From Corallococcus coralloides DSM 2259 (GTDB taxonomy: Bacteria; Myxococcota; Myxococcia; Myxococcales; Myxococcaceae): DNA of 64,000 bases. Of the stretch, positions 38,083 to 47,083 are shown piece after piece. The DNA lies in assembly GCF_000255295.1 (NCBI RefSeq), contig NC_017030.1:7538328-7602327 (forward strand). Direction: 5' to 3'. A program made the position numbers and the translations under genes. Below the pieces are notes generated by a model. That model made no database searches. It was given only the letters and a program-made list of their open reading frames with translations, and was not told the origin of the DNA. How positions within the stretch are numbered: position 1 is the first letter of the stretch; each line of letters opens with the position of its first letter.

Positions 38083-38994
38083 GTGGCCGCGAACCCGCCC
38101 CTGCTGGACGACATGGTCCTCTTCGCGGAGGTGGTGGCGACGGCCAGCATCACCTCCGCGGCGGAGCGCCTGGGCCTGCGCAAGTCCACGGTGAGCCGCC
38201 GGCTGGCCGCCCTGGAGGAGCGCCTGGGCATCCGGCTGCTCGAGCGCAACACGCGCAGGCTCCGTCTCACGGAAGCGGGCCGCGAGTACCACGCGCACTG
38301 CGCGCGGCTCGTCGCCGAGGCCCGCGAGGTGAACGCGGCGGTGAGCGAGTCGCGCGGCACGCCCCAGGGCACGCTGCGCATCGCCACGCTGTCGCTGCTG
38401 GGCGAGCTGCTCACGCCCGTCATCGCGGAGCTGCTGCTGCACCATCCCCGGCTGCGCGTGGAGGTGTCGCTCGCGCAGACGCACGTGGACCTCATCGCGG
38501 AGGAGTACGACCTGGCGCTGCGCACCGGGCCGCTCGCGGACTCGTCGCTGATGGCGCGCAGGCTCGGGCGCCTGCGCACGGGCTACTACGCCAGCCCGCA
38601 CTACTTGAGCCGCCACGGCACGCCCCGCACGCCCGAAGCGCTGACGACCCATGAGTGCATCCTCCTGGCCGAGTCCGGCACCGACGAGGTGTGGTTCTTC
38701 GGCGAAGGCCGGAGCGCGCGCACCGTGCCGGTGACAGGCCGCCTGCGCGTGCCGAGCGAGCGCGCGGGCCAGGCGGCGGCGCGAGCGGGGCTGGGCATCG
38801 TGCGGCTCGCGGCGTCACTGGTGGCGGACGACGTGCGCGCCGGGCTGCTCGTCCCCGTGCTGGAAGCGGACACGCCCCCGGGCCTGCCCATCTTCGCCGT
38901 CTACCCGAGCAGCCGGCAGCTGCCCCTCAAGGTGCGCGCCTTCCTGAAGCTGCTGTCCGCGCGCGGCGCCGCGCTCCCGTGGGAGGAGGAATAG
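38083..38994 (+). CDS. LysR-family transcriptional regulator
   Basis: This 303-residue protein starts at GTG 38083. The N-terminal winged helix-turn-helix (FAEVVATASITSAAERLGLR, KSTVSRRLAALEERLGIRLL) is followed by the periplasmic-binding-protein-like inducer domain with GTLRIATLSLLGELLTPVIA. It is a full-length LysR regulator. The target is not evident: the thioredoxin gene follows 126 bp later on the same strand, and no divergent partner exists. LysR proteins usually regulate an adjacent divergent gene, so its regulon probably lies elsewhere. Confidence 0.9.
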   Translation: MAANPPLLDDMVLFAEVVATASITSAAERLGLRKSTVSRRLAALEERLGIRLLERNTRRLRLTEAGREYHAHCARLVAEAREVNAAVSESRGTPQGTLRIATLSLLGELLTPVIAELLLHHPRLRVEVSLAQTHVDLIAEEYDLALRTGPLADSSLMARRLGRLRTGYYASPHYLSRHGTPRTPEALTTHECILLAESGTDEVWFFGEGRSARTVPVTGRLRVPSERAGQAAARAGLGIVRLAASLVADDVRAGLLVPVLEADTPPGLPIFAVYPSSRQLPLKVRAFLKLLSARGAALPWEEE

Positions 38995-39120
38995 GGCTCC
39001 TCGCGGAACAATGCGTCCCGCCAGGGGCGCTCGTCGGCGCCGCGGGCCGCGATTACATCCCGTGTGCACGAGGCGCGGAAGGCCCCTGGGGCGAGCGCCC
39101 TTCACCCAAGGACAGGGCAC

Positions 39121-39447
39121 ATGGCTGGCGACGTCATCGAGCTGGGAGACGCGGAGTTCCAACGCGAGGTGCTGGAGTCGAACGAGCCGGTGCTGGTGGA
39201 CTTCACCGCCACCTGGTGCCCGCCGTGCCGGGTCCTCGCGCCGGTCATCGACTCGCTAGCCGCCGAGTACAAGGGCCGGATGAAGATGGCCAAGCTCAAC
39301 GTGGACGACCATCCGAGGACGCCCGAGCAGTACGGCATCCGCGCCATGCCCACCCTGCTGTTCTTCAAGGGCGGGAAGGTGGTGAAGCAGGTCGTGGGCG
39401 CCGTGCCCAGGGCGAAGCTGGAGGAGGCCGTGCGCCAGGTGCTCTGA
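39121..39447 (+). CDS. trxA: Thioredoxin
   Basis: This 108-residue protein starts at ATG 39121 behind AAGGACAGGG. It has the thioredoxin fold with FTATWCPPCRVLAPVID (Cys33, Cys36), the cis-Pro loop AMPTLLFFKGG and a C-terminal helix. The active site is WCPPC rather than the usual WCGPC; Pro in this place is common in TlpA-like proteins and may raise the redox potential somewhat. There is no signal peptide, so it is a cytoplasmic disulfide reductase. Convergent with the TlpA-like gene, 9 bp away. Confidence 0.92.
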   Translation: MAGDVIELGDAEFQREVLESNEPVLVDFTATWCPPCRVLAPVIDSLAAEYKGRMKMAKLNVDDHPRTPEQYGIRAMPTLLFFKGGKVVKQVVGAVPRAKLEEAVRQVL

Positions 39448-39456
39448 CGCTTGGCC

Positions 39457-40035
39457 CTAGCGCTTGAGGGCGCGCTCGATGCGGCGGCGCAGGCCGTCCT
39501 CGGACAGCATGCCGCGCTGCGCGTCGATGACCTTGCCGTCCCGGTCCAGGAAGTAGAGCGTGGGCAGCGCATTCACCTGGAATGCGCGCGCCACGTTGTC
39601 GTCCGCGTAGACGACGTACGGCCGCAGGTCCGGCTGGAAGCGCTGGAGGAAGTAGTCCACCTCCTGCGACGCCGTGGAGCCCTCGTCCCGGCTGGCCGCC
39701 ACGAAGACGAGCCCCTGGGACTCGTACTCCTTGGCCAGCTTCACCAGATACGGCATCTCCTCGCGGCACGGCGGGCACCACGTGGCCCAGAAGTCGAGCA
39801 TCACCACGCTCCCCTTCAGGTCCGACAGCGCGAGCGAGCCGCCCTCGTGCTTCGTCAGCTGGAAGGTCGGCGGCGACACGCCGTCCGGTACCAGCCGCGC
39901 CCGCTGCGCCTCGCGCACGCCCAGGAACGCCAGCGCCGCCAGCCCCAGCACCGCCACCACGGACAGCGCCGTCTTGGCCTTGTCCCCGCGCGCGCCCGGC
40001 GGCGGCGTCCCTTCCGTCCCAGCCTGCTGTGTCAT
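39457..40035 (-). CDS. TlpA-family membrane-anchored disulfide reductase
   Basis: This 192-residue protein starts at 40035 behind GGAAGGAA. An N-terminal signal anchor (SVVAVLGLAALAFLGV) places the thioredoxin-like domain outside the cytoplasmic membrane. The site FWATWCPPCREEM (Cys87, Cys90) and NALPTLYFLDRDG are the TlpA/ResA pattern. Such proteins reduce disulfides of apocytochromes or other envelope proteins. Its start overlaps the stop of the upstream CFI-box gene by 4 bp, so the two are co-translated. Confidence 0.9.
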   Translation of the reverse strand: MTQQAGTEGTPPPGARGDKAKTALSVVAVLGLAALAFLGVREAQRARLVPDGVSPPTFQLTKHEGGSLALSDLKGSVVMLDFWATWCPPCREEMPYLVKLAKEYESQGLVFVAASRDEGSTASQEVDYFLQRFQPDLRPYVVYADDNVARAFQVNALPTLYFLDRDGKVIDAQRGMLSEDGLRRRIERALKR

Positions 40036-41096
40036 CCGCGTTCCTTCCGTGTCAGGCGGCCGTGCACCCGCGTCAGGGCCCAGCGCACCCCGGCCCGAAC
40101 TCGCGGCCGGCGCACCACCCACGCCGCCAGCGGAGGGCCCCAATAATAGTATCCGTCGATGAACCCCTGACCGAGCCGGCTCTTCCTGAGCACGTCGTCG
40201 CGGAAGGCCCGGAAGGCCACCAGCTCCGGCGCGCCCTCGCCAAAGGCCGCCGTCACCACGAAGCACGACGACGCGGGGCTCACCCACATCAGCTTGCCGT
40301 TGGTGAGGTTCACCACGACCTTCAGCTCCCGCTGCTCTGTGTAGAGGAAGGCCAGGAGGTCGCGCCGCGCGGCGGGGAACTCCTGTCCGCCCGCCTCCTC
40401 GAAGTCGATGCGCGTGGTGACGGTGCTGCCCACCTCATCCACCGTGAAGAGGTAGCGCTTGGAGCTGCGCCGGTGCTCCACCTCCAGCCCCTTCAATTCA
40501 CCGAAGTAGGCCAGGAAGGGCACCCGGCACGCCGGGCAGACGAAGCGGTGGTAGGCGTGCGTCGGGATGAAGGCGTAGTCCCCCATGCGCTTGCAGCCCG
40601 TGTTGGGGCACACCAGCTTCACGGTCGCCTGGGCCGCGTTGCGAGGGTCGTAGCGCGACAGGCCCGAGCCCTTGTCGAACACCGGCGCCGGCCGCGGCGG
40701 CTGGCCCACCATCTGCCGCGTGGGGTGCGCGGCCCGCTCCAGCTCCTGGGCCTTCCGCCACGCCAGCTCCGCCGCCTCCAGCCGGCCATCCGCGGTGTGC
40801 ACCAGCGCTTCGGCATGCGCGCGCAGGGCCGCCACCAGGCGGTCCACCAGCGGCGACACCGCCGGCTCGCGCGCCACCGCGAAGGCCTCCGCCAGCACCC
40901 GCTCCATCTCTGGAAGCAGCGCCTGGGCCGCCTTGCGAGACGGGTCCTCCGCCCGCCGGTACACCGGGGGCTCCGGAAGTTTCGCGAACAACGCCGAGGC
41001 CTGGGCCCGCACGCGCTCCAGCGCCGCGTCCCCCCGCCCCACGTCCAATCCCGCCGCCCGCGTCTGGGCGGCCCTGATGAGTTCTTCGGGCTGCAA
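40032..41096 (-). CDS. CFI-box C-terminal domain protein with zinc-ribbon
   Basis: This 354-residue protein starts at TTG 41096 behind AAGG; no better start exists. The N-terminal 130 residues are helical. A four-Cys ribbon (VCPNTGCKRMGDYAF and FVCPACRVPF) follows and likely binds zinc. The C-terminal 90 residues read CFVVTAAFG, then FRDDVLRKSRLGQGFIDGYY and PPLAAWVVRRPRVRAGVRWA. This matches the CFI-box C-terminal module, a Cys-Phe-Ile/Val box with short helices that occurs in many myxobacterial proteins of unknown role. The TlpA-like gene is translationally coupled downstream. Confidence 0.7.
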   Translation of the reverse strand: MQPEELIRAAQTRAAGLDVGRGDAALERVRAQASALFAKLPEPPVYRRAEDPSRKAAQALLPEMERVLAEAFAVAREPAVSPLVDRLVAALRAHAEALVHTADGRLEAAELAWRKAQELERAAHPTRQMVGQPPRPAPVFDKGSGLSRYDPRNAAQATVKLVCPNTGCKRMGDYAFIPTHAYHRFVCPACRVPFLAYFGELKGLEVEHRRSSKRYLFTVDEVGSTVTTRIDFEEAGGQEFPAARRDLLAFLYTEQRELKVVVNLTNGKLMWVSPASSCFVVTAAFGEGAPELVAFRAFRDDVLRKSRLGQGFIDGYYYWGPPLAAWVVRRPRVRAGVRWALTRVHGRLTRKERG

Positions 41097-41209
41097 GCGC
41101 CTGGACCTTAAGGGGCCCCAGGCCCCCTGTCAGCGACTGAGGAGCGACAGGTCAGGAAACTCGCCATGTGCCCCGCGCCGATGTAAGACGACGTAGGAGG
41201 ATGTGAATC

Positions 41210-41497
41210 ATGGGCGTGTTGAAGTTCCTGGTCTGGACGACCTGCGCGGTGGGTCTGGGCGTCTTCCTGGCTCGGGGCAACGTGGATGGCCGTTCTCCGC
41301 TGGAGCACATGGAGCGCACCTGGAAGCGCACGGTGAACCCTTCCACCCTGGACAAGGTGAAGGGCGGCGTGGAGGACGCGATGGAGAGCGCGAAGGGCGC
41401 CGTGTCCCAGAAGTCCGCCAACGCGGCGGGCCCGCGCGAGCGCATCACCGCCGAGGACCGGGCGGCCATCAACGACATCATCGCCAAGAAGAAGTAG
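41210..41497 (+). CDS. Small membrane-anchored hypothetical protein
   Basis: This 95-residue protein starts behind a strong GTAGGAGG. One N-terminal hydrophobic segment (LKFLVWTTCAVGLGVFLA) acts as an uncleaved anchor or signal. The rest is a charged helical region (SPLEHMERTWKRTVNPSTLD, ERITAEDRAAINDIIAKKK) with a Lys-rich end. No family is recognised. It probably sits in the inner membrane with a short soluble helix. The HtrA gene follows 130 bp later. Confidence 0.7.
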   Translation: MGVLKFLVWTTCAVGLGVFLARGNVDGRSPLEHMERTWKRTVNPSTLDKVKGGVEDAMESAKGAVSQKSANAAGPRERITAEDRAAINDIIAKKK

Positions 41498-41626
41498 GCG
41501 CCGAAGCAGGCGACGCCTCCCCGCGGGGCCGGTTGCTGATCGCCGCCCTCCCCCTTCCGCCCTCTCCCCCCCGTGCCTAGGTTGCGCCGGGGCATTGGGT
41601 TGGACGGTGGTGGGAAGGCGGGGCCC

Positions 41627-42862
41627 ATGGGTTGGACGCGGTTCGGGGGCGGCATCAAGTTGGCGGTGCTGGCGTGCGCGCTGGGGACAGCGGGCAGCGC
41701 CGGGGCCCGCACGCCCGGGAAGTTGTGGCTGGAGTCGCAGAACCGCGCCGTCTCCCGGCAGCACTCCAACCTCAGTGAAGTGGCCCGCAAGGCGATGCCG
41801 GCCGTGGTGTCCATCACCACGCGCCAGGACCTCGCGGAGGTGGCTCCGGGCGAGGAGCCCCAGCGCGGCATCGGCTCCGGCTTCATCATCCATCCGGACG
41901 GCTACATCCTCACCAGCGCGCACGTGGTGGACGGGGCCTCGGAGGTCACCATCTCCATCCGCAGCGCCAACGGCTACGTGGAGGAGTTCCCCGCCACGGT
42001 GGTGGGCGAGGACGAGCGCACGGACTGCGCGCTCCTCAAGGTGGACGCGCCCCGGAAGCTGCCGGTGCTGAAGCTCGCGTCCGCGTCCCATGTGGGCATC
42101 GCGGACTGGGTGGTCGTCATCGGCAACCCGTTCGGGCTGGCGCACTCCGTGACGGTGGGCGTGGTGAGCTACGTGGGCCGCACGGACGTGACGCCCAACG
42201 GTCGCGACGGCGACTTCGACTACCTGCAGATGGACGCCTCCATCAACCCGGGCAACTCCGGCGGGCCGGTGCTCGACTTGCACGGCGACGTGGTGGCGGT
42301 GGCCAACGCCGTCAACGTGTCCGGCCAGGGCATCGGGTTCGCCATCCCCATCGACATCGCGAAGACGGTGATTCCGCAGCTCAAGGCCCACGGGCGCATG
42401 CGCCGCGGGTGGATGGGCATCAGCGTGCAGGACTTCTCCCCGGAGGTGGCGCAGGCCTTCAACCTGAACCCGCGCGGCCGGGGCGTGGTGGTGACGGACG
42501 TGGTGGAGGACGGCCCGGCGGCCCGCGCGGGCCTGCGCACCGGGGACGTCATCCTGAACATGGACCGGCTGTCCGTGGAGCGGGCGCACACCCTGCGCTG
42601 GCAGGTGGCCGCGCGAGGCGTGGGCCAGCGCATCCGGCTCAACCTGCGCCGGCTGGGCCGCCCCATGACGCTGAAGGTGAAGCTGGAGGACCTGCCCCTG
42701 GTGGAGTCGCCGCCGTCCACGCTGGCCTCGGGTGGCACACCGGGCGAGCGCGCCGCCGGTGCCCGCTCCGTGCTGGAGGAGCTGCTCTCCCCGGTGCCGC
42801 GCACCCAGTCCGGCCGCTCCGGGGGCATTCCCAAGGCCGATGAAGGCCTGGCTGCCCCCTGA
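41627..42862 (+). CDS. HtrA/Deg-type serine protease with PDZ domain
   Basis: This 411-residue protein starts at ATG 41627 behind GGAAGG; GTG 41573 would add 18 residues. A signal peptide (LAVLACALGTAGSAGA) directs it to the periplasm. The catalytic triad is complete: His99 (TSAHVVDG), Asp133 (RTDCALLKVD) and Ser211 (NPGNSGGP). One PDZ domain follows, with the carboxylate loop GWMGISVQDF and the substrate segment GDVILNMDRL. This is the DegS/DegQ domain pattern with a single PDZ, used for protein quality control and stress proteolysis. The C-terminal 60 residues are Pro/Gly/Ser-rich and low complexity. Confidence 0.93.
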   Translation: MGWTRFGGGIKLAVLACALGTAGSAGARTPGKLWLESQNRAVSRQHSNLSEVARKAMPAVVSITTRQDLAEVAPGEEPQRGIGSGFIIHPDGYILTSAHVVDGASEVTISIRSANGYVEEFPATVVGEDERTDCALLKVDAPRKLPVLKLASASHVGIADWVVVIGNPFGLAHSVTVGVVSYVGRTDVTPNGRDGDFDYLQMDASINPGNSGGPVLDLHGDVVAVANAVNVSGQGIGFAIPIDIAKTVIPQLKAHGRMRRGWMGISVQDFSPEVAQAFNLNPRGRGVVVTDVVEDGPAARAGLRTGDVILNMDRLSVERAHTLRWQVAARGVGQRIRLNLRRLGRPMTLKVKLEDLPLVESPPSTLASGGTPGERAAGARSVLEELLSPVPRTQSGRSGGIPKADEGLAAP

Positions 42863-43012
42863 CGGATGGGGCCTTCAGGGCCCTGGCGGGCTTCCAGGCT
42901 CCTTGCGTTCCGCGAAACCCGGCGATACACCGTCCGCCTTCACATCGTGGCGGATCCACCCACAGGTGGCGTCACGGGTCTTCAAGCATCGTTTCGCAGG
43001 AGAATCCGTACC

Positions 43013-43285
43013 ATGGCCGAGGCCACCCAGACGACGAAGCTCACCCATTGGCCGCGCACCGCCAAGGGCGGCGGCAAGAAGGCGTGCACCGTGGAGGGCT
43101 GCAAGCGCCCCTACCGTGCCAAGAGCTACTGCTTCTTCCACTTCAAGAAGTGGCGCCAGGGCGAGCTGCCCCACACGCGCTACCGCGTGTGCTCCAAGCC
43201 GGAGTGCCGCGCCAAGGTCGGCCCCAAGGCCGGTCTGTGCGAGAAGCACTTCGCCGAGACCTACAAGAAGGACGCGGCGGCTTAA
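43013..43285 (+). CDS. Cys-rich basic protein with two zinc-finger-like repeats
   Basis: This 90-residue protein starts at ATG 43013 behind AGGAGA. It is very basic (many Lys) and has two repeats of about 30 residues: CTVEGCKRPYRAKSYCFFHF and CSKPECRAKVGPKAGLCEKH. Each has C-x4-C, 9-10 residues, then C-x2-H, which suggests two zinc fingers of a similar fold. The Lys-rich background points to nucleic-acid binding. Proteins of this pattern are often labelled vegetative protein in myxobacteria, without a function. It stands alone between htrA and the convergent RNA methyltransferase gene. Confidence 0.7.
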   Translation: MAEATQTTKLTHWPRTAKGGGKKACTVEGCKRPYRAKSYCFFHFKKWRQGELPHTRYRVCSKPECRAKVGPKAGLCEKHFAETYKKDAAA

Positions 43286-43321
43286 GTCGCCCCGGCTGTT
43301 CGCGTGGCGCCGGCCCCCCGC

Positions 43322-44062
43322 TCACTCGCGGGAGGTCCCCGGCGCCACCGCGCGGCCCAGGTGCTTGAAGGCGTTGAGCCACAGCTCCGCCTCTCGCTGG
43401 GTCAGCCGCGCACGCATCAACGTCCGCTCCAACTCGTGCAGCACATGCTCCGGCGCCTGCGGGTTGAGGAAGTCCGCCGCCAGCATCGCCGCGCGCATGC
43501 GCCCGCTCAGCGCGTTGAGCGTCCCCAGCCGCGCGCCGGCCTCCTCTTCCTGGGGCAGCGCGGGCTCGGACGTGAGCCCCTGCCGGTGGCAGAGGTACAG
43601 GAGCACCGCGGAGGACTGCGCCAGGTTCATGGACGGCTGCACGTCCGACGTGGGGATGACGAGCAGGTCCTGGCAGTGGGTGAGGTCCTCGTCGGACAGC
43701 CCGCGCTGCTCCCCGCCGAACAGGAGCGCCACCCGCCCCCGCGTGCTCTCCTCCGCCAGCCGCCGCGCCGCGTCCTCCGGCGTCAGCGGGGTGCGCTTCT
43801 CCACCTGGGTGCGCGACGTGGTGCCCACCACGTACACGCAGTCCTCCAGGGCCTCCTGGAGGGTGGGTGTGACGCGCATGCCCGAAAGGATGTGGCCGCC
43901 CTTCACGGCCATCTTCTCCGCCAGACTGAAGTCCTGGACCACGGGTTCCGAGAGGACGAGACGTTCGAAACCGAAGTTCGCCATGACCCGGCAGACAGCC
44001 CCCAGGTTGTCGGGTGAACGGGTCTGATGAAGGACGACAGTCAGCTCCGCACCTGGACGCAT
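43322..44062 (-). CDS. SPOUT-family RNA 2'-O-methyltransferase (TrmJ/TrmH-like)
   Basis: This 246-residue protein starts at 44062 (MRPGAEL). It has the TrmH/TrmJ order: LHQTRSPDNLGAVCRVMANF near the N-terminus, the knot segments LLFGGEQRGLSDEDL and LVIPTSDVQPSMNLAQSSAV that bind S-adenosylmethionine, then a C-terminal helical extension. TrmJ modifies Nm32 of tRNA and has such an extension; TrmL or rRNA targets are possible too. Its start region overlaps nothing, although the divergent lipoprotein starts 51 bp away. Confidence 0.85.
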   Translation of the reverse strand: MRPGAELTVVLHQTRSPDNLGAVCRVMANFGFERLVLSEPVVQDFSLAEKMAVKGGHILSGMRVTPTLQEALEDCVYVVGTTSRTQVEKRTPLTPEDAARRLAEESTRGRVALLFGGEQRGLSDEDLTHCQDLLVIPTSDVQPSMNLAQSSAVLLYLCHRQGLTSEPALPQEEEAGARLGTLNALSGRMRAAMLAADFLNPQAPEHVLHELERTLMRARLTQREAELWLNAFKHLGRAVAPGTSRE

Positions 44063-44113
44063 GCACCGGAGTTTAGCTGGTGGTGCGTCGGCGTGATCGG
44101 TATATTCCCGTTG

Positions 44114-44704
44114 ATGCGTCGCTGGGTCCCTGGCCTGCTCCTGTCGCTGTCCCTGCTCACCACCGCGTGCGACGGGACGGGTGCGCCCGTGCGCTCCTCG
44201 CTCACGGCGCGGCAGGCGCTGAGCAGCTCGCCAGAGGTGGTGGAGTTCGAGTCCCCGGCCGTCCGCCTGGAGCTCTTCCGGGACATCGCCCGCCAGTCGG
44301 AGCAGCAGGCCGGGCAGTCCGCGCAGGGCGTGGCGCTCTTCCCCATCATCCAGGGCAACGAGTTCGTCGCGGCGCCGGGCTTCGAGCCCCGCGCGGACCT
44401 GCTCCAGCCGCCGGACGCGGGCAGCGGCCTCCAGTTCGTCTTCGACGCGCGGACGGGCGACCGTTGGCCGGAGGACCGGCGGGAGAGCCTGCAGGGCCTG
44501 TCGGAGCGCGAGGCCGCGGAGCTGGTGGCGCGCACGCTGCTGGGGCTGTGGGGCATCCAGCCGGAGGGCGCGGTGCGGGTGGACCGGGCCGCGGGCGCGC
44601 CGTATGCGGTCGCCTACGTGGACGGCATCCTGCGGATCAACCCGGCGTTCCTCTATCTGGCAACAGCCTACGGTCCTGCTTCCATGACGGCGGGCCTCCA
44701 GTAG
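44114..44704 (+). CDS. Hypothetical lipoprotein
   Basis: This 196-residue protein starts at ATG 44114, divergent from the methyltransferase gene with 51 bp between starts. Lipoprotein signal with lipobox LLTTAC. The mature part (SLTARQALSSSPEVVEFESP, LRINPAFLYLATAYGP) has no recognised domain or enzyme motif. Moderately acidic and probably helical. It precedes purC on the same strand with 78 bp between, so it may share a transcript with purC. No clear ribosome binding site was seen. Confidence 0.6.
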   Translation: MRRWVPGLLLSLSLLTTACDGTGAPVRSSLTARQALSSSPEVVEFESPAVRLELFRDIARQSEQQAGQSAQGVALFPIIQGNEFVAAPGFEPRADLLQPPDAGSGLQFVFDARTGDRWPEDRRESLQGLSEREAAELVARTLLGLWGIQPEGAVRVDRAAGAPYAVAYVDGILRINPAFLYLATAYGPASMTAGLQ

Positions 44705-44782
44705 AGTCGCGCGCCTCATGAGCTGGCCCCGCTCCCGCCGCCTTCCGGCGGTCAGTGGCCGGGGCCGCGAGGCGCCTCCGAC

Positions 44783-45739
44783 GTGAACACCTCCGCCCTC
44801 CACGCGCAACTCACCCACACGCTTCGCCAGACGGACCTGCCGTCGCTCGGCACGCCCTACAAGGGCAAGGTTCGCGACACGTACCGCAAGGGCGACACGC
44901 TCATCCTCGTGACGAGCGACCGCCTCTCCGCGTTCGACCACGTGCTCACCACCATCCCCTTCAAGGGCGAGGTGCTCAACCGCCTGGCGGCCTTCTGGTT
45001 CGACCGCACGAAGCACATCGTCCCCAACCACGTGCTGGACGTGCCGGACGCGAACGTCACCGTGGCGCGCGCCTGCCAGCCCTTCTCCGTGGAGGTGGTG
45101 GTGCGCGGCTACCTCACGGGCAGCCTGTGGCGCGACTACGAGAAGGGCACGCACACCGCCTACGGGGTGCCCTTCGCGGAAGGCCTGCGCAAGGACAGCG
45201 CGTTCGAAGCGCCCATCCTCACGCCGTCCACCAAGGCCGAGTACGGCAAGCACGACGAGCCCATCTCCGAGGCGGAAATCCTCGCGCGCGGGCTGGCCAC
45301 GCCGCGCGACTGGGCCCGCATCACGGAGGCCGCCCGGGGCCTGTTCCTGGAGGGCCAGAAGTGGGCGCGCACGCGCGGCCTCATCCTGGTGGATACGAAG
45401 TACGAGTTCGGGAAGGTGGGCGACGAGCTCTACGTCATCGACGAGATGCACACCCCGGACTCCAGCCGCTACTGGGTGGCGGACGAGTACGAGTCGCGCT
45501 TCGCCAAGGGCGAGGACCAGAAGATGTTGGACAAGGAGAACATCCGCCAGTGGCTCATCCGCGAGCGGAACTTCTCCGGCCACGGCGCGCTGCCCGCGAT
45601 TCCGGACGACGTGCGCGTGGACCTGGCCACCAAGTACGTGGCCGCCTACGAGCGCATCACCGGCACGCCCCTGGTGCTGACGCCCGGGGACGTGCACTCG
45701 CGCATCGAAGGGCACCTGCGGGCGAAGGGCTACCTCTAG
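44783..45739 (+). CDS. purC: Phosphoribosylaminoimidazole-succinocarboxamide synthase (SAICAR synthase)
   Basis: This 318-residue protein starts at GTG 44783. It catalyses ATP-dependent coupling of aspartate to CAIR in purine biosynthesis. Signatures: YKGKVRDTYRKGDTLILVTS, SFEVVVRGYLTGSLWRDYEK-type substrate strand (here VEVVVRGYLTGS), GLILVDTKYEFGKV and the metal site YVIDEMHTPDSSRYW. Length is near the eukaryote-like long form (about 300 residues) rather than the 240-residue bacterial form. It is convergent with purB, the next enzyme of the pathway, 30 bp away. Confidence 0.95.
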   Translation: MNTSALHAQLTHTLRQTDLPSLGTPYKGKVRDTYRKGDTLILVTSDRLSAFDHVLTTIPFKGEVLNRLAAFWFDRTKHIVPNHVLDVPDANVTVARACQPFSVEVVVRGYLTGSLWRDYEKGTHTAYGVPFAEGLRKDSAFEAPILTPSTKAEYGKHDEPISEAEILARGLATPRDWARITEAARGLFLEGQKWARTRGLILVDTKYEFGKVGDELYVIDEMHTPDSSRYWVADEYESRFAKGEDQKMLDKENIRQWLIRERNFSGHGALPAIPDDVRVDLATKYVAAYERITGTPLVLTPGDVHSRIEGHLRAKGYL

Positions 45740-45769
45740 TCCCCTCGCCCGCCTGGGCCGCGCGGCGTC

Positions 45770-47083
45770 TCAGCTGGCGCGGCCGAAGACGCGCTGGAAC
45801 ACCGCGTCCATCTGGCGCGTGTGGTAGCCCGGGGAGAAGCAGTCGGAGACCTCCTCGGGCGTCATCATCTTGAGCAGGTCCGCGTCGTTGAGCAGGGCCT
45901 GCCGGAAGTCCACGCCCTCCTCGAACATCTTCATCGCGTTGCGCTGGACGACGACGTACGCGGCCTGCCGGTCCATGCCCTTGCGCGCGAGCTCCAGCAG
46001 CAGGCGCTGCGAGTTCACCACGCCGCCCAGCAGGTCCAGGTTCTTCTTCATCTGCTCCGGGTAGACGCGCATGTTCTCCACCAGGCCCGCGAAGCGGTGG
46101 AGCATGAAGTCCAGCAGGATGGTGGCGTCCGGCCCAATCACGCGCTCCACGGACGAGTGCGAGATGTCCCGCTCGTGCCACAGCGCCACGTCCTCCATGG
46201 CGCTCACCGCGTAGCCGCGCAAGAGGCGCGCGAGGCCCGTGAGGTTCTCCGACAGGATGGGGTTGCGCTTGTGCGGCATGGCGCTGGAGCCCTTCTGTCC
46301 CGGCGTGAAGGGCTCCTCCGCCTCGCGCACCTCCGTGCGCTGGAGGTGGCGGATCTCCACGGCGAACTTCTCCAGGCTCGCGCCGACGAGGGCGATGGCG
46401 GTGAAGAACTCCGCATGCCGGTCGCGCTGCACCACCTGGCTGGAGGCGGGCGCGGGCGTGAGGCCCAGCTTCTGGCAGACGTGCTCCTCCACCGACGGCG
46501 GCAGGTGCGCGAACGTACCCACCGCGCCGGAAATCTTCCCCACGGCGATGGTGTCGCGCGCGTGCTGGAGGCGCGTGCGGCCCCGGCGCAGCTCGTCGTA
46601 CCAGATGGCCAGCTTGTGCCCGAAGGTGATGGGCTCCGCGTGGATGCCGTGGCTGCGGCCCATCTGCAGCGTGTGCTTGTGCTCGAAGGCGCGCTTCTCC
46701 ACCGCGGCCATCACGCGGTCCATGCCCTTCAGGAGCAGGTCCACGGAGTCGCGCAGGGTGAGGCCCAGCGACGTGTCCAGCACGTCCGACGACGTCATGC
46801 CCAGGTGCAGCCAGCGGGCGCTGGGGCCCACGCGCTCCTCCACGAAGGTGAGGAAGGCGATGACGTCGTGCTTGGTGGTGCGCTCAATCTCTTCGATGCG
46901 CGCGGCGTCCGCTTCGGTGAAGTCACCGGCGCGGGCGAGGCAGTCCGCCAGCGCCTCCTTGGGGGCGAGGCCTTGCGCGACCATGCCCTCCAGCGCGGCG
47001 AGCTCCACGTCGCGCCAGCGGCGGTAGCGGGCGACATCGGACCAGAGGGAGGCCATTTCGGGACGGCTGTAGCGTGGAATCAC
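45770..47083 (-). CDS. purB: Adenylosuccinate lyase
   Basis: This 437-residue protein starts at GTG 47083 (MIPRYSRPEM, a family-typical opening). It splits SAICAR to AICAR and adenylosuccinate to AMP. The fumarase/aspartase signature SSAMPHKRNPI is present, as are MGRSHGIHAEPITFGHK with the catalytic His and HLGMTSSDVLDTSL. Full length for the bacterial family. It overlaps the stop of the upstream ABC-type binding protein gene by 4 bp (GTGA), so it is the last gene of that operon. Convergent with purC. Confidence 0.96.
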   Translation of the reverse strand: MIPRYSRPEMASLWSDVARYRRWRDVELAALEGMVAQGLAPKEALADCLARAGDFTEADAARIEEIERTTKHDVIAFLTFVEERVGPSARWLHLGMTSSDVLDTSLGLTLRDSVDLLLKGMDRVMAAVEKRAFEHKHTLQMGRSHGIHAEPITFGHKLAIWYDELRRGRTRLQHARDTIAVGKISGAVGTFAHLPPSVEEHVCQKLGLTPAPASSQVVQRDRHAEFFTAIALVGASLEKFAVEIRHLQRTEVREAEEPFTPGQKGSSAMPHKRNPILSENLTGLARLLRGYAVSAMEDVALWHERDISHSSVERVIGPDATILLDFMLHRFAGLVENMRVYPEQMKKNLDLLGGVVNSQRLLLELARKGMDRQAAYVVVQRNAMKMFEEGVDFRQALLNDADLLKMMTPEEVSDCFSPGYHTRQMDAVFQRVFGRAS

